A stretch of 17,870 bases of DNA from Asanoa sp040654855 (lineage in GTDB: Bacteria; Actinomycetota; Actinomycetes; Mycobacteriales; Micromonosporaceae). The notes beneath the pieces were generated by a model. That model had not been told where the DNA came from. It saw only the letters and a list, made by a program, of their open reading frames with translations, and did not search any database. Location of the stretch: the NCBI RefSeq assembly GCF_040654855.1, contig NZ_JBFAIU010000142.1:1-17870 (forward strand). Reading direction: 5' to 3'. Position 1 is the stretch's first letter; every line of letters starts with the position of its first letter. The position numbers were made by a program, and so were the translations under genes. Below, piece after piece: positions 1 through 8,342 of this stretch.

Positions 1-1916
1 CCGACGGCGACCTCGCCGCCGACCGGGTCGAGGACGGGGAGCTGCGCTACTACGAGCACCGTTACCCGATCGCGCCGGGGACCGGTGCCGGCACCGCGCG
101 GGAGGTGCACGCGCGGCAGCACTACGAGCTGGTCGGCTGGCGGCGCGGCGACAGCGAGCTCAACTACCGGCGGTTCTTCGCGATCAGCGACCTCGCCGGG
201 CTGCGGGTCGAAGATCCGGCGGTGTTCGGCGCGACGCACGCTGAGGTGCTGCGGTGGGTGGCGACCGGCGACGTCGACGGGATCCGGGTCGACCACCCCG
301 ACGGCCTGCGCGACCCGGTCGGCTATCTCGCGCGCCTGCGCGCCGCGGCGCCGTCCGCGTGGCTCGTGGTGGAGAAGATCCTCGAGCACGGTGAGGAGCT
401 GCCCACGGCCTGGCCCGTCGACGGGACCACGGGGTACGACGCCCTGCGCGAGGCGTGCGGCGTCTTCGTCGACCCGGCCGGGGAGCGGGCGTTCACCGCG
501 CTGGACACGGAGCTGACCGGCGTCGAGGTCTCGTGGCCCGAGTTGACCCACGCGTGCAAGCTCGAGGCCGCACACCGGATGTTCCCGGCCGAGCTGCACC
601 GGCTGGCCAGGCTCGCGCCCGGCCTGCCGGACGCCGCGGCCGGGCTCGCCGAGCTCGCCGCCAACTTCCCGGTCTACCGCTCCTACGGGACCGAGGGCCT
701 GCGGCATCTCGCCCGCTCCCGCTCGGAGGCCGGACGCCGCCGGCCCGACCTGATCCCGACGCTGGACGCGCTGACGGCCCGGCTGCGGGACCCGGGCGAC
801 GAGCTGGGGCAGCGGTTCAGCCAGCTCACCGGTGCGGTGATGGCCAAGGGCGTGGAGGACACCGCGTACTACCGGTGGACCCGGTTCGTCGCACTCAACG
901 AGGTCGGTGGGGCGCCGGACCATTTCGGGGTCGGGCTGGGCGAGTTCCACACGGCGGCCGCGCGCCGGCAGCGGTCCTGGCCGCGGGGGATGACCACGCT
1001 CTCGACGCACGACACCAAGCGCGGCGAGGACGTCCGGGCGCGTTTGGCGGTGCTGGCCGAGGTGCCGGACCGGTGGGCGCGGGCGCTGCAGGGGTGGATG
1101 GCCGCGGCGCCGCTGCCCGACCCGTCGTTCGCCCACCTGCTGTGGCAGACCGTGGTCGGTGCCTGGCCCTTGACCAAGGAGCGGCTCCACGCGTACGTGG
1201 AGAAGGCTGCCCGTGAGGCGGCGGTGTCCACGAGCTGGGCGGACCCGTCGGCGTCCTTCGAGGCGGCTCTGCACGCGGTCGTCGACAAGATCTTCGACGA
1301 ACCGGCCCTGGCGTCCTCGGTGGCCCGGTTCGCGGCGGAGATCACGCCGGCCGGCTGGTCCAACGCGCTCGGGCAGAAGCTCGTGCAGCTCGCCATGCCG
1401 GGCGTCCCGGACGTCTACCAGGGGACCGAGCTCTGGGAGAACTCGCTGGTCGACCCGGACAACCGGCGAGCGGTGGACTTCGCCACCCGGGCATCGCTGC
1501 TGGCCCGGCTCGACGGTGGGTGGCAGCCGCCGATCGACGACAGCGGGGCGGCGAAGCTGCTCGTGGTGTCCCGGACGGTGCGGCTGCGCCGCGATCGGCC
1601 CGATCTCTTCACCGGCTACCGCCAGGTCCCGGCGTTCGGCCCGGCGGCCGACCACGTGGTGGCGTTCGACCGCGGCGGCGCGCTGGCCGTGGCCACCCGG
1701 CTCCCGGTCGCGCTGGCGCTGCGTGGCGGCTGGGACGACACGTACCTGTCACTTCCGGGCAATTCTTCCGTTCCTGACGACTCTGCGTCTTCGCGGCGTT
1801 TTACTGATTCGTTCACGGGACGGGTCTACAGTGGGCGACGGGTGCCGGTGTCGAACCTGCTCGACCGCTATCCGGTCGCCCTGTTGACCCCCGCCGAACC
1901 CGTGGTGGCGCCGTGA
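1..1916 (+). CDS. treY: Maltooligosyl trehalose synthase, 3' part (5' end outside window)
   Basis: TreY is a GH13 enzyme that isomerises the reducing-end alpha-1,4 bond of maltooligosaccharides to the alpha,alpha-1,1 bond, giving maltooligosyl trehalose for TreZ. The frame is open from base 3, with about 637 residues visible; family members usually have 700-850, so only the N-terminal part of the barrel is missing. Visible family signatures are HARQHYELVGWRRGDSELNY (from about 108), the nucleophile aspartate in GIRVDHPDGLRDP (Asp codon 291-293), the acid/base glutamate in WLVVEKILEHGEELP (Glu codon 372-374) and the third carboxylate in LSTHDTKRGEDVR (Asp codon 1011-1013). PGVPDVYQGTELW begins near 1399 and the usual PVALL tail is present. 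The stop overlaps the treZ start (GTGA), so translation is probably coupled. A patch near 1751-1820 is much poorer in GC than the rest and reads as extra serine-rich residues, but the frame stays open. Confidence 0.95.
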   Translation, partial: DGDLAADRVEDGELRYYEHRYPIAPGTGAGTAREVHARQHYELVGWRRGDSELNYRRFFAISDLAGLRVEDPAVFGATHAEVLRWVATGDVDGIRVDHPDGLRDPVGYLARLRAAAPSAWLVVEKILEHGEELPTAWPVDGTTGYDALREACGVFVDPAGERAFTALDTELTGVEVSWPELTHACKLEAAHRMFPAELHRLARLAPGLPDAAAGLAELAANFPVYRSYGTEGLRHLARSRSEAGRRRPDLIPTLDALTARLRDPGDELGQRFSQLTGAVMAKGVEDTAYYRWTRFVALNEVGGAPDHFGVGLGEFHTAAARRQRSWPRGMTTLSTHDTKRGEDVRARLAVLAEVPDRWARALQGWMAAAPLPDPSFAHLLWQTVVGAWPLTKERLHAYVEKAAREAAVSTSWADPSASFEAALHAVVDKIFDEPALASSVARFAAEITPAGWSNALGQKLVQLAMPGVPDVYQGTELWENSLVDPDNRRAVDFATRASLLARLDGGWQPPIDDSGAAKLLVVSRTVRLRRDRPDLFTGYRQVPAFGPAADHVVAFDRGGALAVATRLPVALALRGGWDDTYLSLPGNSSVPDDSASSRRFTDSFTGRVYSGRRVPVSNLLDRYPVALLTPAEPVVAP

Positions 1917-3658
1917 CTGTGTTTTCCGTGTGGGCTCCGGACGTGTCGCGGGTGCGGCTGCGCCTGACCGCCGGTCCCGACCTCGCGCTCGACCGGGACC
2001 CGGAGCGGGCCGGCTGGTGGACCATCGACGTGCCGTCCGCCGGCCCGGGCACCGACTACGCCTTCGTGCTGGGTGACGAGGACCAGCCGTTGCCCGACCC
2101 CCGTTCGGCGTGGCAGCCGGCCGGTGTCCATGGCTTCAGCCGGGTGTACGACCAGTCCGCGTACCGCTGGTCCGACTCCGCCTGGACCGGCCGCCAGCTG
2201 CCGGGCGCCGTGCTGTACGAGCTGCACGTCGGCACGTACACCGCGGAAGGCACCTTCGACGCGGCGATCGAGCGCCTGGACCACCTGGTCGACCTGGGCG
2301 TCGACCTGGTCGAGCTGCTGCCGGTCAACGCGTTCAACGGCGAGCACAACTGGGGGTACGACGGTGTCTGCTGGTTCGCGCCGCAGGAGTCCTACGGCGG
2401 CCCGGACGGTCTGAAGCGCTTCGTCGACGCCTGCCACCAGCGTGGCCTGGGGGTGGTCCTCGACGTCGTCTACAACCATTTCGGCCCCTCCGGGGCCTAC
2501 GCGCCGATGTTCGGCCCCTACCTGTCCGAGGGTCCCGGCACCAGCTGGGGCTCCTCGATCAACCTGGACGGGCCGCTCTCGGGCGAGGTCCGCTCCTACA
2601 TCGTCGACAGTGTCGTGAGCTGGCTGCGCGACTACCACGTCGACGGGCTGCGGCTGGACGCCGTACACGCGCTGGTCGATCGGGGTGCCACGCACCTGCT
2701 CGAGGAGCTCACGGTGGCGGTCGACGGCCTGTCGACCCACCTCGGCCGGCCGCTGTCGCTGATCGCGGAGTCGGACCTCAACGACCCTCGCCTGATCACC
2801 GCACGCGAAGGCGGGGGTTACGGGCTCACGGCGCAGTGGGACGACGACGCGCACCACGCGCTGCACACGCTGCTGACGGGGGAGCGGCAGGGCTACTACG
2901 CGGACTTCGGCTCGCTGCAGACGCTGTCGGACGTGCTGACGGGCGCGTTCTTCCACGCGGGCACGTGGTCGTCGTTCCGCCGGCGGGTGCACGGCCGCCC
3001 GGTCGACCGGGGACGGATCCCCGGTTACCGCTTCGTCGCGTACCTGCAGAACCATGACCAGATCGGCAACCGCGCGGTCGGCGACCGCCTGCCGGCGTCG
3101 CTGTCGCCGGGCCTGCTCCGGGTGGGCGCGGCGCTGCTGTTCACGGCCCCGTTCACCCCGATGTTGTTCATGGGCGAGGAGTGGGGCGCGACGACCCCGT
3201 GGCAGTTCTTCACGAGCCACCCGGAGCCGGAGTTGGCGGCCGCGGTCGCGTCCGGCCGGCGGCGCGAGTTCGCCGCACACGGTTGGGCGGAAGCGTCGGT
3301 GCCGGACCCGCAGGACCCGGCCACGTACCTGCGGTCGCGGCTGGACTGGGCGGAGCTGGACAAGCCGGAGCACGCGGAGCTCCTGGCCTTCTACCGGCGC
3401 CTGATCGCGCTGCGCAAGTCGCACCCGGACCTGTCGGACCCACGCCTGGACAAGGTCGAGGTGACGCACGGCGACCAGTGGCTGGTCATGCACCGGGGCG
3501 GGGTAGCGGTGGCGGCGAACCTGGCGAGCAAGCCGCAACGCATCACCCTGCCGGGCTTCATCCGCACGGTCCTGCTGGCGACGGAATCAGGCGCCACCGT
3601 CATGCGCGACGGCATCCAACTCCCGGCCGAGTCAGCGGTGGTCGTCGCCCTGGCCTGA
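1913..3658 (+). CDS. treZ: Malto-oligosyltrehalose trehalohydrolase
   Basis: TreZ hydrolyses the alpha-1,4 bond next to the trehalose unit made by TreY, releasing free trehalose in the cytoplasm. The 581 residues match the usual family length. An N-terminal beta-sandwich (VFSVWAPDVSRVRLRL) is followed by the GH13 barrel. Visible motifs are LYELHVGTYT, the strand motif VVLDVVYNHFGPSG, the nucleophile in GLRLDAVHAL (D249), the acid/base in LIAESDLND (E286) and the third acid in LQNHDQIGNR (D382). The TreZ-type stretch LFMGEEWGATTPWQFFTSH is also present. The GTG start is fixed by its 4-base overlap with the treY stop and by the position of the N-terminal domain. The 3' end overlaps the opposite-strand SRPBCC gene by 27 bp, leaving no room for a normal terminator between the two. 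Confidence 0.96.
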   Translation: MTVFSVWAPDVSRVRLRLTAGPDLALDRDPERAGWWTIDVPSAGPGTDYAFVLGDEDQPLPDPRSAWQPAGVHGFSRVYDQSAYRWSDSAWTGRQLPGAVLYELHVGTYTAEGTFDAAIERLDHLVDLGVDLVELLPVNAFNGEHNWGYDGVCWFAPQESYGGPDGLKRFVDACHQRGLGVVLDVVYNHFGPSGAYAPMFGPYLSEGPGTSWGSSINLDGPLSGEVRSYIVDSVVSWLRDYHVDGLRLDAVHALVDRGATHLLEELTVAVDGLSTHLGRPLSLIAESDLNDPRLITAREGGGYGLTAQWDDDAHHALHTLLTGERQGYYADFGSLQTLSDVLTGAFFHAGTWSSFRRRVHGRPVDRGRIPGYRFVAYLQNHDQIGNRAVGDRLPASLSPGLLRVGAALLFTAPFTPMLFMGEEWGATTPWQFFTSHPEPELAAAVASGRRREFAAHGWAEASVPDPQDPATYLRSRLDWAELDKPEHAELLAFYRRLIALRKSHPDLSDPRLDKVEVTHGDQWLVMHRGGVAVAANLASKPQRITLPGFIRTVLLATESGATVMRDGIQLPAESAVVVALA

Positions 3659-4114
3659 CGCGTGGCGCGACCAGTTGCGGAAGACGAAGCGGTGCACCGA
3701 CTTGAGCCCGACCCAGAGGGCCGGGTAGAGCGCCATCCTGCGCAGTCCGTTGACGGTCACGGTCGTGGTGCGGATGACGCGGGTGCCTCCGCTTGCCGCC
3801 GGTGCCAGATCGAACCTGTCGCCGAGTTGATCGACGTAGCGGTGGAAGCCGAGATCGGTCGACTCCATGTGGAAGGCCAGCCGGCTCGGCGGCTCCCAGA
3901 GCGTGATCCGCTGCCGGACCACGCCCTGTTCTGAGACGCACTGCCGGGCCGCGCCCACCTCGCCGGGCCCCTCGGGCAGCCGGCAGGCCGTCGGGCGGGG
4001 CGTGCCGAGGTAGAAGACCGGGCACCGGTGCCGCAGCTCGATCCGCGAGTCGCACAGCACGGGCCACAACACCTCGGGCGGCTGCGGCACGACCCACCGG
4101 GTACGCACGATCAC
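3632..4114 (-). CDS. SRPBCC/START-like fold protein (polyketide cyclase/dehydrase-like)
   Basis: This is a small cytoplasmic protein resembling the SRPBCC superfamily, whose members form a helix-grip fold with a hydrophobic ligand cavity. The domain opens with TRWVVPQPPEVLWPVLCDS, the typical first strand and helix of this fold. Strand-like segments such as GVVRQRITLWEPPSRLAFHM and GGTRVIRTTTVTVNGL follow, with a C-terminal amphipathic helix (ALYPALWVGLKSVHRFVFRN). I chose the GTG at 4114 (160 aa) because the fold begins right after it. A GTG at 4183 would give 183 aa but adds a low-complexity leader; neither has a strong ribosome binding site. The ligand cannot be told. It is divergent from the kdp genes and convergent with treZ, overlapping its last 27 bp. 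Confidence 0.75.
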   Translation of the reverse strand: MIVRTRWVVPQPPEVLWPVLCDSRIELRHRCPVFYLGTPRPTACRLPEGPGEVGAARQCVSEQGVVRQRITLWEPPSRLAFHMESTDLGFHRYVDQLGDRFDLAPAASGGTRVIRTTTVTVNGLRRMALYPALWVGLKSVHRFVFRNWSRHASGQGDDHR

Positions 4115-4218
4115 GGCACCAACCGTAGCGCTCGGCACGGGACGGCGGAGTTCCACATCGGGCGCCGTCGGGCAGGCGGCCACTGACGTCGCGGCCCGGC
4201 GTGGTGGCGGTCACGCCC

Positions 4219-4267
4219 GCGTAGTCAGGGCGTCAAGAAAGCGTCAGGCCGCGTATGGAAGGCGTCT
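4219..4267 (+). promoter_or_regulatory. Five helically phased GCGT half-sites upstream of kdp (putative KdpE-binding region)
   Basis: GCGT occurs at 4219 (GCGTAG), 4230 (GCGTCA), 4241 (GCGTCA), 4251 (GCGTAT) and 4262 (GCGTCT), with steps of 11, 11, 10 and 11 bp. The two central copies are identical hexamers separated by AGAAA. OmpR/PhoB-family regulators, to which KdpE belongs, bind tandem direct repeats about one helical turn apart, so this is a natural candidate operator for the downstream kdp genes encoded with their own KdpDE. It lies about 100 bp before the first start codon. The assignment to KdpE is inference; the divergent SRPBCC gene could also be controlled from here. Confidence 0.55.
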
Positions 4268-4363
4268 GGAACCGTTCCCCCGCGCGATCGCAGGCGGTCT
4301 CATGCTTCCGGCACCTGTCCGACCTCCAGGCTGCCCTCGATCCGATGAATAGGAGTTACGCAC

Positions 4364-4447
4364 GTGTATGACGTGCTGCTGGTACTCGTGACGGTGGCGT
4401 TCTTCGCCATCCTCGGACTGGTCGTGCGGGGGGTGTCGAAGCTGTGA
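4364..4447 (+). CDS. 27-residue hydrophobic micro-ORF leading the kdp operon
   Basis: A GTG start stands 8 bases after a strong ribosome binding site (AGGAG at 4351-4355). The peptide reads MYDVLLVLVTVAFFAILGLV and ends VRGVSKL: one transmembrane segment of about 20 residues followed by a short basic tail. Its stop TGA (4445-4447) overlaps the GTG of kdpF at 4444, the same overlap style seen elsewhere in the operon, which argues that it is translated. I do not recognise it as a named family. By position and build it may be a second small membrane subunit or a leader that couples translation into kdpF. It does not match KdpF itself, whose typical C-terminus is in the next frame. Confidence 0.6.
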   Translation: MYDVLLVLVTVAFFAILGLVVRGVSKL

Positions 4448-4533
4448 GCGCCGTCAACCTGATCGGGCTGATCGTTTCCGCCGCGCTGGCGGTCTTCCTC
4501 TTTGTCGCCCTGCTGTTCCCGGAGCGTTTCTGA
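4444..4533 (+). CDS. kdpF: K+-transporting ATPase small subunit KdpF
   Basis: KdpF is the tiny single-span subunit that stabilises the KdpFABC potassium pump in the membrane. This frame encodes 29 residues (GTG start, MSAVNLIGLIVSAALAVFLF, then VALLFPERF), the same length as the E. coli protein and with the typical family ending. A G-rich stretch at 4428-4433 can serve as ribosome binding site. The GTG overlaps the stop of the preceding micro-ORF, and its TGA (4531-4533) shares a base with the kdpA ATG. The position directly before kdpA is diagnostic. Confidence 0.9.
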   Translation: MSAVNLIGLIVSAALAVFLFVALLFPERF

Positions 4534-6188
4534 TGAGCATGACCGCCGCGGGCATCGTGTTCATCGTTTCGCTGCTCGCCGTCCTCGCCGTCGCCTACCG
4601 GTACTTCGGCGACTACATGTACAGAGCGGTCGTCGGCAGACGGCACTCCGTCGTCGAGCGTGGCATCTACCGGGTGCTGCGCGTCAACCCCGACGGCGAG
4701 CAGAGCTGGAAGGCGTACGCGGGAAGCCTGTTGGCGTTCTCCGTGATGTCGCTCCTCTTCCTCTACGCGCTCCTCCGCCTCCAGAACGTGCTCTGGCCGA
4801 ACCCGGACTTCCCCGGCGTCACCAACCACGTCGCCTGGAACACCGCGGTCTCGTTCGTGACCAACACGAACTGGCAGGCGTACTCCGGTGAGTCGACCAT
4901 GACCCACCTGTCGCAGATGGCCGGCCTCGCGGTGCAGAACTTCGTCTCCGCCAGCGTCGGCATCGCCGTGGCCGTGGCGTTCGTGCGCGGCTTCGCCCGG
5001 AAGAAGACCAACGAGCTCGGTAACTTCTGGGTCGACCTGACCCGGATCACGCTGCGCGTCATGCTGCCCGTCGCGGTGATCGGCGCGATCGTACTGATCG
5101 TCGGCGGTGTCGTGCAGAACTTCTCCGGCGGCCACGACGTCAGCACGCTGACCGGTGGCGCACAGACGCTGACCGGCGGCCCGGTGGCCAGCCAGGAGGT
5201 CGTCAAGGAGCTCGGCACCAACGGCGGCGGCTTCATGAACGCCAACAGTGCCCACCCGTTCGAGAACCCGACCGCCTGGACCAACTGGATCGAGCTGTTC
5301 CTGATCCTGCTGATCCCGGTCTCCATGCCGCGGGTGTTCGGCCGGATGGTCGGTCAGAACCGCCAGGGGTACGCGATCCTCGCGGTGATGGGCATCCTCG
5401 CCATCGCCAGCATCGCGGCCACCAACGGCTTCGAGCTCGCGCACGGCGGCACGGTGCCGCAGTCGGTGGCCGCGGCCATGGAGGGCAAGGAGGTCCGGTT
5501 CGGCGTCTCGAACTCGGCGACCTTCGGCGCGATCACGACGCTCACGTCGACCGGCGCGGTCAACTCGTTCCACGACTCGTACACCGCGCTCGGCGGCATG
5601 ATGCCGATGTTCAACATGATGCTCGGTGAGGTCGCGCCCGGCGGTGTCGGTGCGGGGCTCTACGGCATGCTCGTGCTCGCCGTGATCACGGTGTTCGTCG
5701 CCGGGTTGATGGTCGGGCGTACGCCCGAATATCTGGGCAAGAAGATCGGTGCCCGCGAGATCAAGTTCGCCTCGATGTACTTCCTGATCACTCCGCTGGT
5801 GGTGCTGGTCGGGGTGGCCGCGGCGATGGCGACCAAGAACCACACGACGATGCTGAACGTCGGACCCCACGGTTTCTCCGAGGTGCTCTACGCGTTCACC
5901 TCGGCGGCCAACAACAACGGCTCCGCGTTCGCCGGCATCACGGTCAACACCGGCTGGTGGGACACGGCGCTCGGCTTCGCGATGCTGTTGGGCCGGTTCC
6001 TGCCGATCATCATGGTGCTCGGCCTGGCCGGGTCGCTGGCCAGCCAGCAACCGGTGCCGGAGTCCAAGGGCACGCTGCCGACGCACAAGCCGCTCTTCGT
6101 CGCGATGCTCGTCGGCGTCACGGTGATCCTGGTCGCCCTGACGTTCCTGCCCGCCCTCGCCCTCGGCCCGCTGGCCGAAGGCCTCTGA
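4533..6188 (+). CDS. kdpA: K+-transporting ATPase subunit A (K+-binding, channel-like)
   Basis: KdpA is the integral membrane subunit that selects K+ and passes it into the pump; it descends from SKT-type channels. Length (551 aa) and about ten hydrophobic spans fit the family. The four pore-loop regions are visible: TNTNWQAYSGE (from residue 110), LGTNGGGFMNANSAHPFENP (from 227), SNSATFGAITTLTSTGAVNS (from 326) and SAANNNGSAFAG (from 457). The ATG at 4533 overlaps the kdpF stop and is preceded by GGAG at 4521-4524. The gene is followed after 27 bp by kdpB. No missing filter residues were noticed. Confidence 0.98.
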   Translation: MSMTAAGIVFIVSLLAVLAVAYRYFGDYMYRAVVGRRHSVVERGIYRVLRVNPDGEQSWKAYAGSLLAFSVMSLLFLYALLRLQNVLWPNPDFPGVTNHVAWNTAVSFVTNTNWQAYSGESTMTHLSQMAGLAVQNFVSASVGIAVAVAFVRGFARKKTNELGNFWVDLTRITLRVMLPVAVIGAIVLIVGGVVQNFSGGHDVSTLTGGAQTLTGGPVASQEVVKELGTNGGGFMNANSAHPFENPTAWTNWIELFLILLIPVSMPRVFGRMVGQNRQGYAILAVMGILAIASIAATNGFELAHGGTVPQSVAAAMEGKEVRFGVSNSATFGAITTLTSTGAVNSFHDSYTALGGMMPMFNMMLGEVAPGGVGAGLYGMLVLAVITVFVAGLMVGRTPEYLGKKIGAREIKFASMYFLITPLVVLVGVAAAMATKNHTTMLNVGPHGFSEVLYAFTSAANNNGSAFAGITVNTGWWDTALGFAMLLGRFLPIIMVLGLAGSLASQQPVPESKGTLPTHKPLFVAMLVGVTVILVALTFLPALALGPLAEGL

Positions 6189-6215
6189 GCCGCCGTCCAC
6201 AAAGGAAATACGGAG

Positions 6216-8342
6216 ATGACTGCACTGACCACACCGGCCGGCGCACAGCGCCGGATCGGCGGCGGCCTGCTCGATCCCAAACAGCTGTGGAAGTCGCTGC
6301 CCGACGCGCTTCTCAAGCTCAACCCGCGCACCCTGTGGCGCAACCCCGTCATGTTCATCGTCGAGATCGGCGCGGTGTTCACCACCGTGCTGGCGATCGG
6401 CGACCCGTCGCTGTTCGCCTGGCTGATCACGATCTGGCTCTGGCTCACCGTGGTCTTCGCGAACCTCGCGGAGGCCGTCGCCGAGGGGCGCGGCAAGGCC
6501 CAGGCGGCCACGCTGCGGGCGGCCAAGCGGGACACGGTCGCCGTCCGCCTCACCGAGTGGACGCCGGGCCAGGACCGCACCCGCTACCGCGAGGAGTCCG
6601 TCGCGGCGTCGGCGCTGCGGCAGGGCGACATCGTGTACGTCGAGGCGGGCCAGACGATCCCCGGCGACGGTGACGTCGTCGAGGGCATCGCCAGCGTCGA
6701 CGAGTCGGCGATCACCGGCGAGTCGGCGCCGGTCATCCGGGAGTCCGGCGGCGACCGCAGCGCCGTCACCGGCGGCACGAAGGTCCTGAGCGACCGGATC
6801 ATCGTCAAGATCACCCAGAAGCCCGGCGAGAGCTTCATCGACCGCATGATCGCGCTGGTCGAGGGTGCCTCCCGGCAGAAGACGCCCAACGAGATCGCCC
6901 TCAACATCTTGCTGGCCGCGCTCACCGTGATCTTCCTGTTCGCGGTGGTCACGCTCCAGCCGATGGCGATCTTCGCGAAGGCGTTCCAGGGCGCGGCGCC
7001 CGACACGTTGTCGCTCAACGCGGACGGCATCTCCGGCATCGTGCTGGTGTCGCTGCTCGTCTGCCTGATCCCGACCACGATCGGCGCGCTGCTCTCCGCG
7101 ATCGGCATCGCCGGCATGGACCGGCTGGTGCAGCGCAACGTGCTCGCCATGTCCGGCCGCGCGGTGGAAGCCGCGGGCGACGTCAACACGCTGCTGCTCG
7201 ACAAGACCGGCACGATCACCCTCGGCAACCGGCAGGCGTCGGAGTTCCTGCCCGTCGAGGGCGTCACCCCGGCGACCCTCGCCGACGCCGCCCAGCTGTC
7301 CAGCCTCGCCGACGAGACGCCCGAGGGCCGCTCGATCGTCGTGCTGGCGAAGCAGGACTACGGCCTGCGGGCGCGCGAGGAGGGCGTGATGCCGAACGCG
7401 ACGTTCGTGCCGTTCAGCGCGGAGACGCGCATGTCCGGTGTGGACCTGACGGACCGGCGGATCCGCAAGGGCGCCGCCGCGGCGGTGATGAAGTGGGTAC
7501 GCGAGAACGGCGGCCACCCGACCGAGGAGGTCGGCGAGACGGTCGACGCGATCGCCGGCTCCGGCGGCACCCCGCTGGTCGTCGCGGAGCACGTCGAGGG
7601 CCAGCCGGCGCGCGCGCTCGGCGTCGTGCACCTCAAGGACGTGGTCAAGGCCGGCATGCGGGAGCGGTTCGACGAGATGCGCCGTATGGGCATCCGAACC
7701 GTGATGATCACGGGTGACAACCCGCGCACCGCGAAGGCCATCGCGGACGAGGCCGGCGTCGACGACTTCCTCGCCGAGGCCAAGCCCGAGGACAAGATGG
7801 CCCTGATCCGCAAGGAGCAGGAGGGCGGCCGGCTGGTCGCCATGACCGGTGACGGCACCAACGACGCGCCCGCGCTCGCGCAGGCCGATGTCGGCGTCGC
7901 GATGAACACCGGCACGTCGGCCGCGAAAGAGGCCGGCAACATGGTCGACCTCGACTCGGACCCGACGAAGCTCATCGAGATCGTCGAGATCGGCAAGCAG
8001 TTGCTGATCACCCGGGGCGCGCTGACCACCTTCTCGATCGCCAACGACATCGCGAAGTACTTCGCGATCATCCCGGCGATGTTCGCGGGGATCTACCCGA
8101 GCCTGGACGCGCTCAACATCATGAAGCTGAGCAGTCCGGAGTCGGCGATCCTGTCGGCGGTCATCTTCAACGCGGTGGTCATCGTCGCGCTGATCCCGCT
8201 GGCCCTGCGCGGCGTCCGCTACCGGCCGAGCAGCGCGTCCAAGCTGCTGACCCGCAACCTCTGGATCTACGGCCTGGGCGGGATCGTCGTCCCGTTCGCG
8301 GGCATCAAGATCATCGACCTGATCATCCAAGGGATCTTCTGA
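6216..8342 (+). CDS. kdpB: K+-transporting P-type ATPase subunit B
   Basis: KdpB is the ATP-hydrolysing P-type ATPase subunit that drives K+ import through KdpA. The 708 residues include the actuator-domain TGES motif (167-170), the phosphorylated aspartate in DKTGT (D329), the hinge motif MTGDGTNDAPALAQADVGVA (G545-D550 core), and SNS-free Kdp-type membrane segments at both ends. The serine of TGES, target of inhibitory phosphorylation in the E. coli enzyme, is kept (S170). The ATG at 6216 follows AAAGGAAA (from 6201). The stop TGA shares its last base with the kdpC ATG, so B and C are translationally coupled. Confidence 0.98.
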   Translation: MTALTTPAGAQRRIGGGLLDPKQLWKSLPDALLKLNPRTLWRNPVMFIVEIGAVFTTVLAIGDPSLFAWLITIWLWLTVVFANLAEAVAEGRGKAQAATLRAAKRDTVAVRLTEWTPGQDRTRYREESVAASALRQGDIVYVEAGQTIPGDGDVVEGIASVDESAITGESAPVIRESGGDRSAVTGGTKVLSDRIIVKITQKPGESFIDRMIALVEGASRQKTPNEIALNILLAALTVIFLFAVVTLQPMAIFAKAFQGAAPDTLSLNADGISGIVLVSLLVCLIPTTIGALLSAIGIAGMDRLVQRNVLAMSGRAVEAAGDVNTLLLDKTGTITLGNRQASEFLPVEGVTPATLADAAQLSSLADETPEGRSIVVLAKQDYGLRAREEGVMPNATFVPFSAETRMSGVDLTDRRIRKGAAAAVMKWVRENGGHPTEEVGETVDAIAGSGGTPLVVAEHVEGQPARALGVVHLKDVVKAGMRERFDEMRRMGIRTVMITGDNPRTAKAIADEAGVDDFLAEAKPEDKMALIRKEQEGGRLVAMTGDGTNDAPALAQADVGVAMNTGTSAAKEAGNMVDLDSDPTKLIEIVEIGKQLLITRGALTTFSIANDIAKYFAIIPAMFAGIYPSLDALNIMKLSSPESAILSAVIFNAVVIVALIPLALRGVRYRPSSASKLLTRNLWIYGLGGIVVPFAGIKIIDLIIQGIF

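Noticed and set aside
1868..3538. Minus-strand open frame of 556 codons opposite treZ
   Set aside because: Shadow of treZ codon bias; low-complexity Val/Arg/Gln composition and no motifs.
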